Made by a program: the position numbers and the translations under genes | Notes under the pieces: model-generated | Seen by the model: only the letters and a program-made list of their open reading frames with translations | What the model was told of the DNA's origin: nothing | Database searches by the model: none | From: Pseudomonas fluvialis | GTDB lineage: Bacteria > Pseudomonadota > Gammaproteobacteria > Pseudomonadales > Pseudomonadaceae | Length of the DNA: 64,000 nt | Direction of reading: 5' to 3' | NCBI RefSeq assembly: GCF_014207935.1 | Contig: NZ_JACHLL010000002.1 | Span: 491,865-555,864, forward strand | Shown: one piece after another, positions 47,158-55,525 of the stretch | Numbering within the stretch: the first letter of the stretch is position 1 | Layout: every line of letters begins with the position of its first letter

Positions 47158-47979
47158 ATGCTGCGCCTGGCCGATGACCTGCTCGACGACTGCCTGTGCC
47201 AGCCGCAGGCCCCCTTCGGCAAGAGCCCCTCGCGCTACCTGATCGACGACAAGCATGCCGCCAAGGCCCAACTGGCTGCCCTCAAGCCCTGGCTGGCCGA
47301 GCAGCAGACCATGCTCTGGGCCAATCGCCGCGATGCCGTGCTCCTACTCCTGCAGGGCCCGGACTGCTCCGGCAAGGACGGCGTGATCCGCCGGGTGCTC
47401 AGTGCCTGCAACCCGCAGGCATTGCAGATCAGCAGCTTCCAGGAGCCTGATGCCGCGGAGAATCGCCGCGACTTTCTCGCCCGCTACCAGGCGCACCTGC
47501 CCGCACCGGGACTGCTGGGCGTATTCAACCGCAGCTACTACGAGGGACTGACCAGCGACCTGCGTGACGGTCTGTGCAGCCTTGCGGATCTGCCCGGGCG
47601 CGAGCAGCGCATTGCCGAACTGGAACAGCAGCTGGCCGGGCAGCGCATCCACCTGCTCAAGTGCTACCTGCATATTTCCCACGAAGAACAGACCCTGCGC
47701 CTGCGCAGACGTCTGGAGCTGCCCAGCAAGCGCTGGAAACTCAAAGCCAGCGACCTCACGGCCTGGCAGCAGTTCCAGGAACGCCAGCAGGAATGGACCG
47801 AGGTACTGCAGCGCAGCCACAGCGACGCGGCCCCCTGGTACGTGATTCCCGCCGAACACCGCTGGCAGCGCGATCTGCTGCTGGCGAGCCTCCTGGCCCG
47901 CGAGTTCGAACGCCTGCAGCTGGCCTGGCCGCAGCGTCCGGCGCCCTTTACTGCTCAGGACCTGGAGTTGGGGGCATGA
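47158..47979 (+). CDS. Polyphosphate kinase 2 family protein
   Basis: 273 residues, PPK2 single-domain length. Walker A-like GPDCSGKDGV (about 68-77; usual form GxDAxGKxG, with Cys here for Ala) and Walker B-like FNRSYYEG (about 122-129; usual FDRSWY), then LPSKRWKLKASDLTAWQQF (lid/insert region). PPK2 enzymes move phosphate between polyphosphate and nucleotides (NDP or NMP). Variation of the two key motifs makes activity and class uncertain. It overlaps the DUF4344 gene by four bases (ATGA), so the two are translated together. Confidence 0.85.
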   Translation: MLRLADDLLDDCLCQPQAPFGKSPSRYLIDDKHAAKAQLAALKPWLAEQQTMLWANRRDAVLLLLQGPDCSGKDGVIRRVLSACNPQALQISSFQEPDAAENRRDFLARYQAHLPAPGLLGVFNRSYYEGLTSDLRDGLCSLADLPGREQRIAELEQQLAGQRIHLLKCYLHISHEEQTLRLRRRLELPSKRWKLKASDLTAWQQFQERQQEWTEVLQRSHSDAAPWYVIPAEHRWQRDLLLASLLAREFERLQLAWPQRPAPFTAQDLELGA

Positions 47980-48806
47980 AACGGACCTGGCTCCTGGCAC
48001 TGCTGCTGGTCAGCGGCTTGAGCGCGGCCAGCCATCCCGAATTGAACGACGAGGAACTGCGCTTCATCAGCGCCAACTCCGAGTTCACCCTGCTCCATGA
48101 AATGGGCCACCTGCTGATCAGCGAGCTCAAACTGCCCGTGCTCGGCCGCGAGGAAGATGCGGCCGACCAGCTCGGCTTCATGGGCCTGTTTCTGCTGTAC
48201 GAGCGCCAGCGCGATGCCGACTTCTACGCCAAGCTGGTGGACGTCGCCGACTACTGGCGCCTGGAATGGCAACGGCCCAAACAGCCCGGCGAAGAAGTAC
48301 CGGCCTGGGACAGTCACGGTCTGGATGAACAACGCTTCTACAACATCGCCTGCCTGGCCTACGGCAGCGATCCCAAACAGCTGGAGTGGATCATCGAGGC
48401 CACCGGCCTGCCCGAGGAACGGGCCTTCTACTGCCCCGAGGAATACCAGCAGGCCCACCATGCCGTGACCTGGCTGATCCGGCACTTTCGCAAGCCGCAG
48501 GATCAACCGGTGCGTCATCGCATTCAGGTGATCTACGAAGCGCCCTCGGACAGCGTGGAGAACGGCGCACAGATGCTCGCCAGCATCAAGGCCACCGGCG
48601 AGCTGGAGGCGGTGGCGGCCAAGGCCAGCCACGACTTTGACCTACCCCGCGATGTGACCCTGCGCATGACCAGCTGCGGCTCGCCCGATGCTTGGTACAA
48701 CGCCATCAGCGGCGAGCTGACACTGTGCTACGAGCGCCTCAGCTATTTCCGCGAGCTGGCCCGGCAACTGCCGGCCTTGCGCCGGCAGCAGCTCGAACGC
48801 CCCTGA
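47976..48806 (+). CDS. DUF4344 exported metallopeptidase
   Basis: 276 residues with a signal peptide (WLLALLLVSGLSAAS). HEMGH at 41-45 is an HExxH zinc motif; GREEDAADQ (about 57-65) gives the third-ligand Glu as in gluzincin-type proteases. The rest matches the DUF4344 layout, with paired Cys near 117 and 145 (ACLAYG and FYCPEEY). Function unknown in the family. It is coupled by ATGA to PPK2, an odd pairing of a cytosolic kinase with an exported protease. Confidence 0.82.
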   Translation: MKRTWLLALLLVSGLSAASHPELNDEELRFISANSEFTLLHEMGHLLISELKLPVLGREEDAADQLGFMGLFLLYERQRDADFYAKLVDVADYWRLEWQRPKQPGEEVPAWDSHGLDEQRFYNIACLAYGSDPKQLEWIIEATGLPEERAFYCPEEYQQAHHAVTWLIRHFRKPQDQPVRHRIQVIYEAPSDSVENGAQMLASIKATGELEAVAAKASHDFDLPRDVTLRMTSCGSPDAWYNAISGELTLCYERLSYFRELARQLPALRRQQLERP

Positions 48807-49742
48807 TCAGCGCACTTCGATCTTGAAGCCCAGACGCGGGAAGTGCACGTGCACACGCCCGGCACGCTCATCATCACGGGCCACGATCAGCTCCTCACCA
48901 CCCGCGAAGAGCAACTCGCCCTCCACCGGATCGACACCATAGTCGGTGGCCGACACTGCCACCCGCTGGCCCGGCTGCAGGCCATTGGCGTCGGCGAAGG
49001 CTTCATCCGGCAACGCTGCCGGAGTGGCCGCGCGGGCAATCTCGATGGCCTCGGCCGCGCTCATCGCGCTGCTCGAACCGTGACCAAAGGCCAGTACCCG
49101 CCCCAGCCAGGCCGCCACCGCCGGATAGTCATCCACCAGCGGCGCCGTCACCGGCGTGCCCTTGAGGAACCACAACGGATGAGCCAGAGCAAAGTCGGCG
49201 ATGGACGCATTGCCGAACAGGAACTCGCCCTCCTCGCGCTGCAGTTGCAGCTCCAGCCGCTGCATCAGCCCCGGCCAGTTGTGCTGTGCCTGCTCGGCAG
49301 GCAAACGGCTGGCCGAACCGCCGGAGAACAATCCGGCGCGATCGGCCATAAAGGCCTTGATTACCTCGGCGGGCAGCTTGCCCAGGCGCACGGCCATGGA
49401 CTCGGGCTGGAACACCAGGCTCACGGCATGCTGGAACACGACCGAGTCCGCCCACTGGGCAAAACTGGCCACCACAAACTCCTGCCCCTCTGGAAACAGG
49501 CTGGGCGTGGCCTTTTCGGCCTCCAGGCGGCGGGCAATCAGCGCAGTGTCGCAATAGATATCGGCACCGACCTGCAGCACCGGGGTCTTGCGGTAGCCAC
49601 CGGTCAACGCCATCAGATCCGGTTTGGGCATCATTCGCGGGATATCCACCGAGCGCCACGACAGCTGCTTGAAACCGAGCATCAGGCGCGCCTTCTCGGC
49701 GAAGGGCGAGGCGTCGTAGTGGTGCAGTATCAGTTCGTGCAT
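48807..49742 (-). CDS. Glutathione S-transferase with C-terminal extension
   Basis: 311 residues. N-terminal thioredoxin-like domain (LILHHYDASPFAEKARLML at residues 4-22; GGYRKTPVLQVGADIYCDTA near 48-67, with the usual TPVLQ cis-Pro), a helical C domain (about 95-210), then an unusual 85-residue tail (about 225-311) predicted all-beta. The tail may be a separate domain. Conjugates glutathione to electrophiles or acts as a peroxidase. Adjacent on the end side to the DUF4344 gene. Confidence 0.85.
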   Translation of the reverse strand: MHELILHHYDASPFAEKARLMLGFKQLSWRSVDIPRMMPKPDLMALTGGYRKTPVLQVGADIYCDTALIARRLEAEKATPSLFPEGQEFVVASFAQWADSVVFQHAVSLVFQPESMAVRLGKLPAEVIKAFMADRAGLFSGGSASRLPAEQAQHNWPGLMQRLELQLQREEGEFLFGNASIADFALAHPLWFLKGTPVTAPLVDDYPAVAAWLGRVLAFGHGSSSAMSAAEAIEIARAATPAALPDEAFADANGLQPGQRVAVSATDYGVDPVEGELLFAGGEELIVARDDERAGRVHVHFPRLGFKIEVR

Positions 49743-49813
49743 GACAGGCTCCGTGTCGGTCAGGGAAAAGCGGAGCTTACCCTCAGTCCTGACCCAGGCC
49801 TACCGCCAGGGCA

Positions 49814-50131
49814 TCAGCCTGATGACGCGCCATCAGCCGGCTGCATGCAGCCCTGCACCAGCAACTCCTTGGCCGGCTTGGCCAGACGCTTGATCGCCCG
49901 CTCGCGACGCAGCGCCGCGCCCTTGCCGGCACAGGACTCGACATACACCAGAGCCTGCGCAGGGCTGGAGTGAAAGAAACGGGCACCCTTACCACTCTGG
50001 TGCTGACGGAAGCGCCGCTGCGGGTCATCGCTGATACCGCAGTACAGCGCGCCATTGGCGGCACGCACCAGATAGACGTACCAGGGTTTGGCCTCTGACG
50101 GCTCGACAACAGGGCAATTGGCAACGGACAC
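49814..50131 (-). CDS. GIY-YIG nuclease-fold protein (YhbQ group)
   Basis: 105 residues. [20 protein letters not shown] (about 17-36) holds the GIY-YIG pattern (YVY ... YCG), then [17 protein letters not shown] and a basic end. YhbQ-type proteins are compact nuclease domains with unknown role. No membrane or export signal. Confidence 0.88.
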   Translation of the reverse strand: MSVANCPVVEPSEAKPWYVYLVRAANGALYCGISDDPQRRFRQHQSGKGARFFHSSPAQALVYVESCAGKGAALRRERAIKRLAKPAKELLVQGCMQPADGASSG

Positions 50132-50195
50132 GAGGACTCACCTGCAAGAAGAGGCCGCCACGGTAGACCATCGGCGCCTCGCACTCCAGCCCTCA

Positions 50196-50253
50196 CAGGC
50201 TGTTGAAGAACTACCTGCGTTGCCATCGCCAGCGTTTTTTAACGGCCTGCTAG
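50196..50253. repeat. Possible degenerate half of the 252-bp element
   Basis: The run beginning CAGGCTGTTGAAGAACT at 50196 and ending near 50253 has the same order of blocks (CTGTT, CTGCG, GGCGT/AGCGT, TTAAA/TTTTAA, GGCCTG-like) as the left arm of the repeat at 29374. It overlaps the TAG stop of the neighbouring NTF2-like gene. Match is imperfect. Confidence 0.3.
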
Positions 50254-50726
50254 CCCTGCTGCGCGCGCTGCCAGGCAGCCAGCCCCTGACGTGCCTGCCG
50301 GTGCACCGCGCCCTGCACGGCGGGCAGCCAGCCCAGCAACAGGCCCTTGAAGCCAAGCGCCTGGCGGGTCCAGCGCCACAAGTCGAAGTGGTCATAGTGC
50401 CTGGCAATCAGCCCGTCGCGGAAAACGAACTCGGCGTGGATATCGTTGACCACCGTGCGCCCTGTCTGGGTAAAGGTGTAGGTCGCCACCCAGTGCGCCT
50501 TACCGCGCTGGTCATCTGCGGTGATGCCATCGAAGGTCAGCGAGAAATCCTTGGCCCGCTGGCACAGCATGCGCCACATGTCAGCGGCCTCACGCCCGTG
50601 CAGCTCACCGAAAGCCGGGTCACGGAAGTGCACATCCTCCGCATAGCAGGCTGCCATGGACTCGGCATCCAGCTGTTGGAAGGCCGTGTAGAAACGGCGA
50701 ATCAGTTCGGCATTGGCGTGGTTCAT
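50250..50726 (-). CDS. NTF2/SnoaL-like protein
   Basis: 158 residues. NAELIRRFYTAFQQLDAESM and AACYAEDVHFRDPAFGELHG are the usual SnoaL/NTF2 cone-fold start; VATYTFTQTGRTVVNDIHAEF and DLWRWTRQALG also fit. AGGAG precedes the ATG at 50726. Such proteins range from polyketide cyclases to isomerases; active residues do not allow a call. Its 3' end runs into a degenerate repeat. It is divergent from the GlxA-like regulator. Confidence 0.82.
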   Translation of the reverse strand: MNHANAELIRRFYTAFQQLDAESMAACYAEDVHFRDPAFGELHGREAADMWRMLCQRAKDFSLTFDGITADDQRGKAHWVATYTFTQTGRTVVNDIHAEFVFRDGLIARHYDHFDLWRWTRQALGFKGLLLGWLPAVQGAVHRQARQGLAAWQRAQQG

Positions 50727-50841
50727 GGCTGGCTCCTGTGCGGTGTGAGCAGCAGTATGGTCGATGCCGCCCGGCGCCTCGATTGGCGATAAAGACAACT
50801 TTGTGTTGATATTCGCCAATTACTTTCTTCAGGTAGCCGCC

Positions 50842-51789
50842 GTGCTGCATATCAGCCTGTATGTGTGCCCGCAGACCGTGGTGTCCAGCCTCAGCCAGGC
50901 CCACGACTGCTTCGGCCTGGCCAATCACCTGGCCGGCAAACCTCTGTTTCGCCTCAGCCGCTGCAGCCGCGATGGCCAGGCGGTTCAGCTGCCCTACGCA
51001 CGCATCGACGTGGACGGCGACCTGGTTCTGGCCGAGAGCGCCGACCTGCTGCTACCGGCCACCGGCAGCGATATCGCCCGCACACTGGCCGACAACCAGA
51101 CGCTGCTCGACTGGCTGGCCCGGCGCCCTGCCAGCCAGACCCTGGCGAGCCTCTGCAGCAGCGCCTTCCTCCTGGCCGAAGCCGGGCAGCTCGACGGCGG
51201 CCCGGCCACCACCCATTGGGCCCTGGCAAGTCAGTTTCGGCAGCGTTATCCCAGAGTGCGCCTGCAAGTGCAGCACCTGCATTGCCAGCACCAGCAACGC
51301 TTCACCTCTGGTGGCGCGCAGGCCGGGCTTGATCTGTGCCTGCACCTGATCAGCCTGCATGCCGGCCCCTGGCTGGCCGAGCAGGTCGCTGCGGCGCTGG
51401 TGGTGGACCGGCAGCGTGGCGAGCAGACGCGCTTCCAGCCCCTGCTGCCCACCCCACGTCAGGATGATCCCGCGCTGCTCGACCTGCTGCGCTGGCTGCA
51501 ACGCCGGCATGCCAGCAGCATCGACCTGGAGATGCTGGCCAGCCGCCTGCACTGCTCGACCCGCACCCTACTGCGGCGCTTCAAGGCAGCCACCGGGCTG
51601 ACGCCCAACGACTACCTGCAACGCCTGCGCATCGTCGCGGCGCAGAGCGCCCTGCGCCAGCCGCAGCAATCACTGGAGCAGATCGCGCTGAACGTGGGCT
51701 ATCAGGACCGCGCCACCTTCGCCCGCCTGTTCAAGCAACTCTGCGGGGAAACGCCCGGCGCCTACCGTCGCCGCGTACTGACGCCCTGA
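50842..51789 (+). CDS. GlxA-type AraC regulator (DJ-1/PfpI + HTH)
   Basis: 315 residues. N-terminal DJ-1/PfpI-like domain (about 5-185) with the elbow TLASLCSSAFLLAEAGQLDG (Cys nucleophile position) and C-terminal AraC HTH (about 220-312: LHCSTRTLLRRFKAATGLTP, then IALNVGYQDRATFARLFKQ). The start is GTG at 50842 with AGG 8 bases upstream; no ATG lies closer. GlxA members control amine and arginine catabolism, but the ligand here is not known. It ends before a shared terminator. Confidence 0.88.
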   Translation: MLHISLYVCPQTVVSSLSQAHDCFGLANHLAGKPLFRLSRCSRDGQAVQLPYARIDVDGDLVLAESADLLLPATGSDIARTLADNQTLLDWLARRPASQTLASLCSSAFLLAEAGQLDGGPATTHWALASQFRQRYPRVRLQVQHLHCQHQQRFTSGGAQAGLDLCLHLISLHAGPWLAEQVAAALVVDRQRGEQTRFQPLLPTPRQDDPALLDLLRWLQRRHASSIDLEMLASRLHCSTRTLLRRFKAATGLTPNDYLQRLRIVAAQSALRQPQQSLEQIALNVGYQDRATFARLFKQLCGETPGAYRRRVLTP

Positions 51790-51802
51790 TCCATCCCAAA
51801 AC

Positions 51803-51838
51803 AAAAAGGCCAGTCACCTGACGGGGACTGGCCTTTTT
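51803..51838. terminator. Bidirectional terminator
   Basis: Stem AAAAAGGCCAGTC/GACTGGCCTTTTT around a 10-base loop, between the convergent GlxA-like gene and thrC. Confidence 0.85.
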
Positions 51839-51854
51839 GGCATTGCCTTACGAC

Positions 51855-53264
51855 TTACAGCGGCTTGCCACGGTTGCCGTGGGCGGCGACGAACTGCTGC
51901 ACGGTCTTCAGGTCGTTGGCCAGCACGGTGCAGCGCTCTTCGCGCTGGAACAGGTCGGCCAGGTGCGGCGGCAGCGCCGGCACCGCGTCGATGCCGGCCT
52001 TCTCCACCGCTTCCGGGAACTTGACCGGGTGCGCGGTGCCCAGGGTCACCATGGGGATGGCCAGGCTGCGGCGGCATTCGCGCGCGGCACGTACACCGAT
52101 GGCGGTGTGCGGATCGAGCAGCTCGCCGCACTCCTTGTACACCTCGGCGATGGTCTCGCAGGTCTGTTCATCGCTGACGGCCAGCGAATCGAACAGCTTG
52201 CGTGCTTCGGTCCAGCGGTCTTCCTCGACGCTGAAGCCGCCACCCTGCTTGAAGGTGTCCATCAGGCCGGCGATGGCGGCGCCGTTGCGGCCGTGCAGGT
52301 CGAACAGCAGGCGCTCGAAGTTGGACGAGACCATGATGTCCATGGACGGCGACAGGGTCGGGTGCAGGGTGTCCTTGACGTACTGATTGCCGCTCATGAA
52401 GCGGTGCAGGATGTCGTTGCGGTTGGTGGCGACGATCAGCTGGCTGATCGGCAGGCCCATATTGCGCGCCAGGTAGCCGGCGAAGATGTCGCCGAAGTTG
52501 CCGGTCGGAACCGAGAACGCCACGGAGCGTGCCGGGCCGCCCAGCTGCAGGGCCGCGTGGAAGTAGTAGACGATCTGGGCCATGATCCGCGCCCAGTTGA
52601 TCGAGTTGACGGCTACCAGACGGGTGCCCTTGAGGAAACCCTGGTCGGCGAAGCTGGCCTTGACCATCTCCTGGCAGTCATCGAAGTTGCCTTCGATGGC
52701 AATGTTGTGGATGTTGTCGCCGAGGATAGTGGTCATCTGCCGGCGCTGCACCTCGGACACGCGGTTGTGCGGGTGCATGATGAAAATGTCAACGTTGTCG
52801 CAGGCCTTGCAGCCTTCGATGGCGGCCGAGCCGGTGTCGCCACTGGTGGCGCCCATGATCACCACGCGCTCGTTGCGCTTGGCCAGTACATGGTCGAGCA
52901 GGCGACCCAGCAGTTGCAGGGCGAAGTCCTTGAACGCCAGGGTCGGGCCGTGGAACAGCTCCAGCACCCACTCGTTGGTGTCCAGCTGGCGCAGCGGCGC
53001 TGCCGCCTTATGGGCGAACACGCCGTAGGTTTCTTCGAGAATCTTCTTAAAATCGGCATCGGCGATGGAGCCCGCCACGAACGGGCGCATCACCCGGAAG
53101 GCCAGCTCGTGATACGGCAGATCGGCCCAGGAGGCGATCTCTTCGACCGTGAAGCGCGGCAGGTTTTCCGGCACGTAGAGGCCGCCGTCGCTGGCGAGGC
53201 CAGCCAGCAGCACGTCTTCAAAGTTCAGGGCCGGCGCCTGACCGCGGGTACTGATATAACGCAT
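51855..53264 (-). CDS. thrC: Threonine synthase
   Basis: 469 residues. PLP enzyme turning O-phosphohomoserine into threonine. PLP-binding Lys in HGPTLAFKDFALQ (about 105-117), GATSGDTGSAAIEG (phosphate cup, about 140-153) and SVPTGNFGDIFAGY (about 243-256). It lies 14 bp downstream of hom on the same strand; the pair is an operon for threonine synthesis. Closed by a strong terminator. Confidence 0.97.
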   Translation of the reverse strand: MRYISTRGQAPALNFEDVLLAGLASDGGLYVPENLPRFTVEEIASWADLPYHELAFRVMRPFVAGSIADADFKKILEETYGVFAHKAAAPLRQLDTNEWVLELFHGPTLAFKDFALQLLGRLLDHVLAKRNERVVIMGATSGDTGSAAIEGCKACDNVDIFIMHPHNRVSEVQRRQMTTILGDNIHNIAIEGNFDDCQEMVKASFADQGFLKGTRLVAVNSINWARIMAQIVYYFHAALQLGGPARSVAFSVPTGNFGDIFAGYLARNMGLPISQLIVATNRNDILHRFMSGNQYVKDTLHPTLSPSMDIMVSSNFERLLFDLHGRNGAAIAGLMDTFKQGGGFSVEEDRWTEARKLFDSLAVSDEQTCETIAEVYKECGELLDPHTAIGVRAARECRRSLAIPMVTLGTAHPVKFPEAVEKAGIDAVPALPPHLADLFQREERCTVLANDLKTVQQFVAAHGNRGKPL

Positions 53265-53278
53265 GGTGCTCGCCCTTC

Positions 53279-54583
53279 TTAATTCAGGTGCTCGACGCGG
53301 ATACGCATGACCGGGCCGGACACATCGGCCAGGGCTTCCAGCGCGCTGATCGCGTCGTTCATGGATTGTTCGGTCACGCGGTGGGTGAGGAGAATCAACG
53401 GCACCAGGCCGTCCTGCTCCTCAGCTTCCTTCTGCATGATCGACTCGATGTTGATGCCACGCTCGGAGAGGATGGTCGCGACCTTGGCCAGCACACCCGG
53501 ACGGTCCTGAACCTGAATGCGCAGGTAGTAGGCGCTCTGGCACTCGGCGATCGGCAGGATCGGGTGATCGGACAACAGGTCGGCCTGGAAGGCCAGGTGC
53601 GGCACGCGGTTCTGCGGATCGGTGGTCAGCGCACGAACCACATCGATCACATCGGCCACCACGGCAGAAGCGGTCGGTTCCATGCCAGCGCCGGCGCCGT
53701 AGTACAGGGTGCTGCCGACGGCATCGCCATTGACCATCACCGCATTCATCACGCCGTTGACGTTGGCGATCAGGCGGTCGGCCGGGATCAGGGTCGGGTG
53801 CACGCGCAGCTCGATGCCGGCCTCGGTGCGGCGAGCCACGCCAAGGTGCTTGATGCGGTAGCCCAGCGCTTCGGCGTAGTTGACGTCGGCACTGGTGAGC
53901 TTGGTGATGCCCTCAGTGTAGGCCTTGTCGAACTGCAGCGGAATACCGAAGGCGATGGACGCCAGGATGGTCAGCTTGTGCGCGGCATCAATGCCTTCGA
54001 CGTCAAAGGTCGGATCGGCTTCGGCATAGCCCAGCGCCTGCGCTTCTTTCAGCACATCGGCGAAGGCACGGCCCTTCTCACGCATCTCGGTGAGGATGAA
54101 GTTACCGGTGCCGTTGATGATGCCGGCCAGCCAGTTGATGCGGTTGGCCGCCAGGCCCTCGCGGATCGCCTTGATCACCGGGATACCGCCAGCCACGGCC
54201 GCTTCAAAGGCGACGATGACGCCCTTCTCGCGAGCCTTGGCGAAGATCTCGTTGCCGTGCACGGCAATCAGCGCCTTGTTGGCGGTGACCACATGCTTGC
54301 CGTTCTCGATGGCCTTCATCACCAGATCACGGGCGATGGTATAGCCACCGATCAGCTCGATGATGATGTCGATTTCCGGGTTGTTCACCAGATCGAAGAC
54401 GTCGGCGGTAATGGGGGTACCGCTGGTATCGCACTTCGGGTTGGTGTCACGCGCGGCAATCTGGGCGACTTCAATGCCACGCCCGGCACGGCGGGCAATC
54501 TCCTCGGCATTGCGTTTGAGTACATTGAAGGTACCGCCACCGACGGTACCAAGCCCACAGATGCCTACTTTGACCGGTTTCAC
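53279..54583 (-). CDS. hom: Homoserine dehydrogenase
   Basis: 434 residues. The GTG at 54583 gives the family N-terminus (VGICGLGTVGGGTF; NAD(P)-binding loop at about 7-20) and has GGGGAG 8 bases upstream, so the longer frame is not used. NGTGNFILTEM, GYAEADPTFDVEG (substrate site) and a C-terminal ACT domain (about 355-430: QDRPGVLAKVATILSERGIN) are present, the latter for feedback by threonine. It makes homoserine from aspartate semialdehyde. A perfect hairpin (54614-54634) sits in its leader. Confidence 0.97.
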   Translation of the reverse strand: MKPVKVGICGLGTVGGGTFNVLKRNAEEIARRAGRGIEVAQIAARDTNPKCDTSGTPITADVFDLVNNPEIDIIIELIGGYTIARDLVMKAIENGKHVVTANKALIAVHGNEIFAKAREKGVIVAFEAAVAGGIPVIKAIREGLAANRINWLAGIINGTGNFILTEMREKGRAFADVLKEAQALGYAEADPTFDVEGIDAAHKLTILASIAFGIPLQFDKAYTEGITKLTSADVNYAEALGYRIKHLGVARRTEAGIELRVHPTLIPADRLIANVNGVMNAVMVNGDAVGSTLYYGAGAGMEPTASAVVADVIDVVRALTTDPQNRVPHLAFQADLLSDHPILPIAECQSAYYLRIQVQDRPGVLAKVATILSERGINIESIMQKEAEEQDGLVPLILLTHRVTEQSMNDAISALEALADVSGPVMRIRVEHLN

Positions 54584-54613
54584 GCTGAAACTCCCCATCA
54601 TCTCTGCACGAAG

Positions 54614-54634
54614 CGGCCGGGCAATGCCCGGCCG
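54614..54634. other. Perfect GC-rich dyad in the hom leader
   Basis: CGGCCGGGC and GCCCGGCCG arms around a 3-base loop, in the 114-base gap between dsbC and hom. No T run follows on the transcribed strand, so it is not a classical terminator. It may slow polymerase or mask the hom ribosome site; no Thr/Ile-rich leader peptide was found. Confidence 0.5.
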
Positions 54635-54697
54635 ATTAAAAGGACTGCACATTACGAAGCCGGCCATTTTACTGTCAAATGACCGCTTCGGCGCGGC

Positions 54698-55432
54698 TTA
54701 TTTAGCGCTGGCTTCGATCGCCAGCTTGGCCAGCTGCGGAGCAGGCTGATAGCCCGGAATCAACTGTCCGTTGGCCAGCACGATCGATGGTGTACCGGTA
54801 ACCCCGATTGCCTGCCCCAGCGCATACAGTTTCATGACAGGGTTATCGCAAGTGGTAGCCGGTACTTCCTTGCGCGCCTTGGCCAGATTCATCGCCGCCT
54901 GACGATCCTTGGCACACCAGACGCTGACCAGGGTCTTATGACCATGACTACCTTCACCCTGGCGCGGGAACGCCATATAACGAACTTCTATGCCTAGACG
55001 ATTGAGTTCCGGCATTTCCGAGTGCAATTTCTGACAGTAACCGCAATCGGTATCGGTAAACACCGTAATGTGCGCCTTGGTCTCGCCCTTGGCAGGGAAC
55101 ACCACCATGTCGCTGACTGGCACCTTGGCCAGCAGGGCTGCAATCTCCTTGCTGGCATGCTGCTCTGTCAGGTTCTGCGCCTTGCCATCACGCACACGAT
55201 ACAGGTCGCCCTGCAGGATGAACTGCCCGTCCGGACTGGCATAAAGCAGACGCCCCCCCTTGAGCTGAACTTGGTACAGCCCCGGCATGGCACTCTCGGC
55301 AATCGCCTCGATCGGCAGATCGGGCTGAATGGACTGCAGGGTCTTGCGAATGGCCTGATCCGGATCGGCGGCCTGGGCAACGGCAGCGGCCAGAGCAAGG
55401 GTCAGGCCGGCAAACAGACGAGATACGCGCAT
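54698..55432 (-). CDS. dsbC: Thiol:disulfide interchange protein DsbC
   Basis: 244 residues. Signal peptide (LTLALAAAVAQA), dimerisation domain (about 23-80), then thioredoxin domain with active site CGYC (130-133) and cis-Pro TGTPS. A second Cys pair (WCAKDR ... TTCDN) matches the structural disulfide of DsbC. It isomerises wrong disulfides in the periplasm, kept reduced by DsbD. AAGGAG precedes the ATG. Same-strand order xerD-dsbC-hom-thrC. Confidence 0.96.
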   Translation of the reverse strand: MRVSRLFAGLTLALAAAVAQAADPDQAIRKTLQSIQPDLPIEAIAESAMPGLYQVQLKGGRLLYASPDGQFILQGDLYRVRDGKAQNLTEQHASKEIAALLAKVPVSDMVVFPAKGETKAHITVFTDTDCGYCQKLHSEMPELNRLGIEVRYMAFPRQGEGSHGHKTLVSVWCAKDRQAAMNLAKARKEVPATTCDNPVMKLYALGQAIGVTGTPSIVLANGQLIPGYQPAPQLAKLAIEASAK

Positions 55433-55525
55433 GAAACACTCCTTGGATTGACGCCGCAGCCTACCACAGAAGCCCGCCGCGCTTGATGCTGCGGGCCGAG
55501 CGGATGTTTGCAACTGATGACAGGT

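Noticed and set aside
47574..48806. Longer start for the DUF4344 protein (410 codons)
   Set aside because: It would run through the PPK2 gene in another frame and hide a good signal peptide; the ATGA start at 47976 is better.
54584..54697. Threonine attenuator leader upstream of hom
   Set aside because: No Thr/Ile-rich short peptide and no competing terminator with a U run were found; only a simple dyad.
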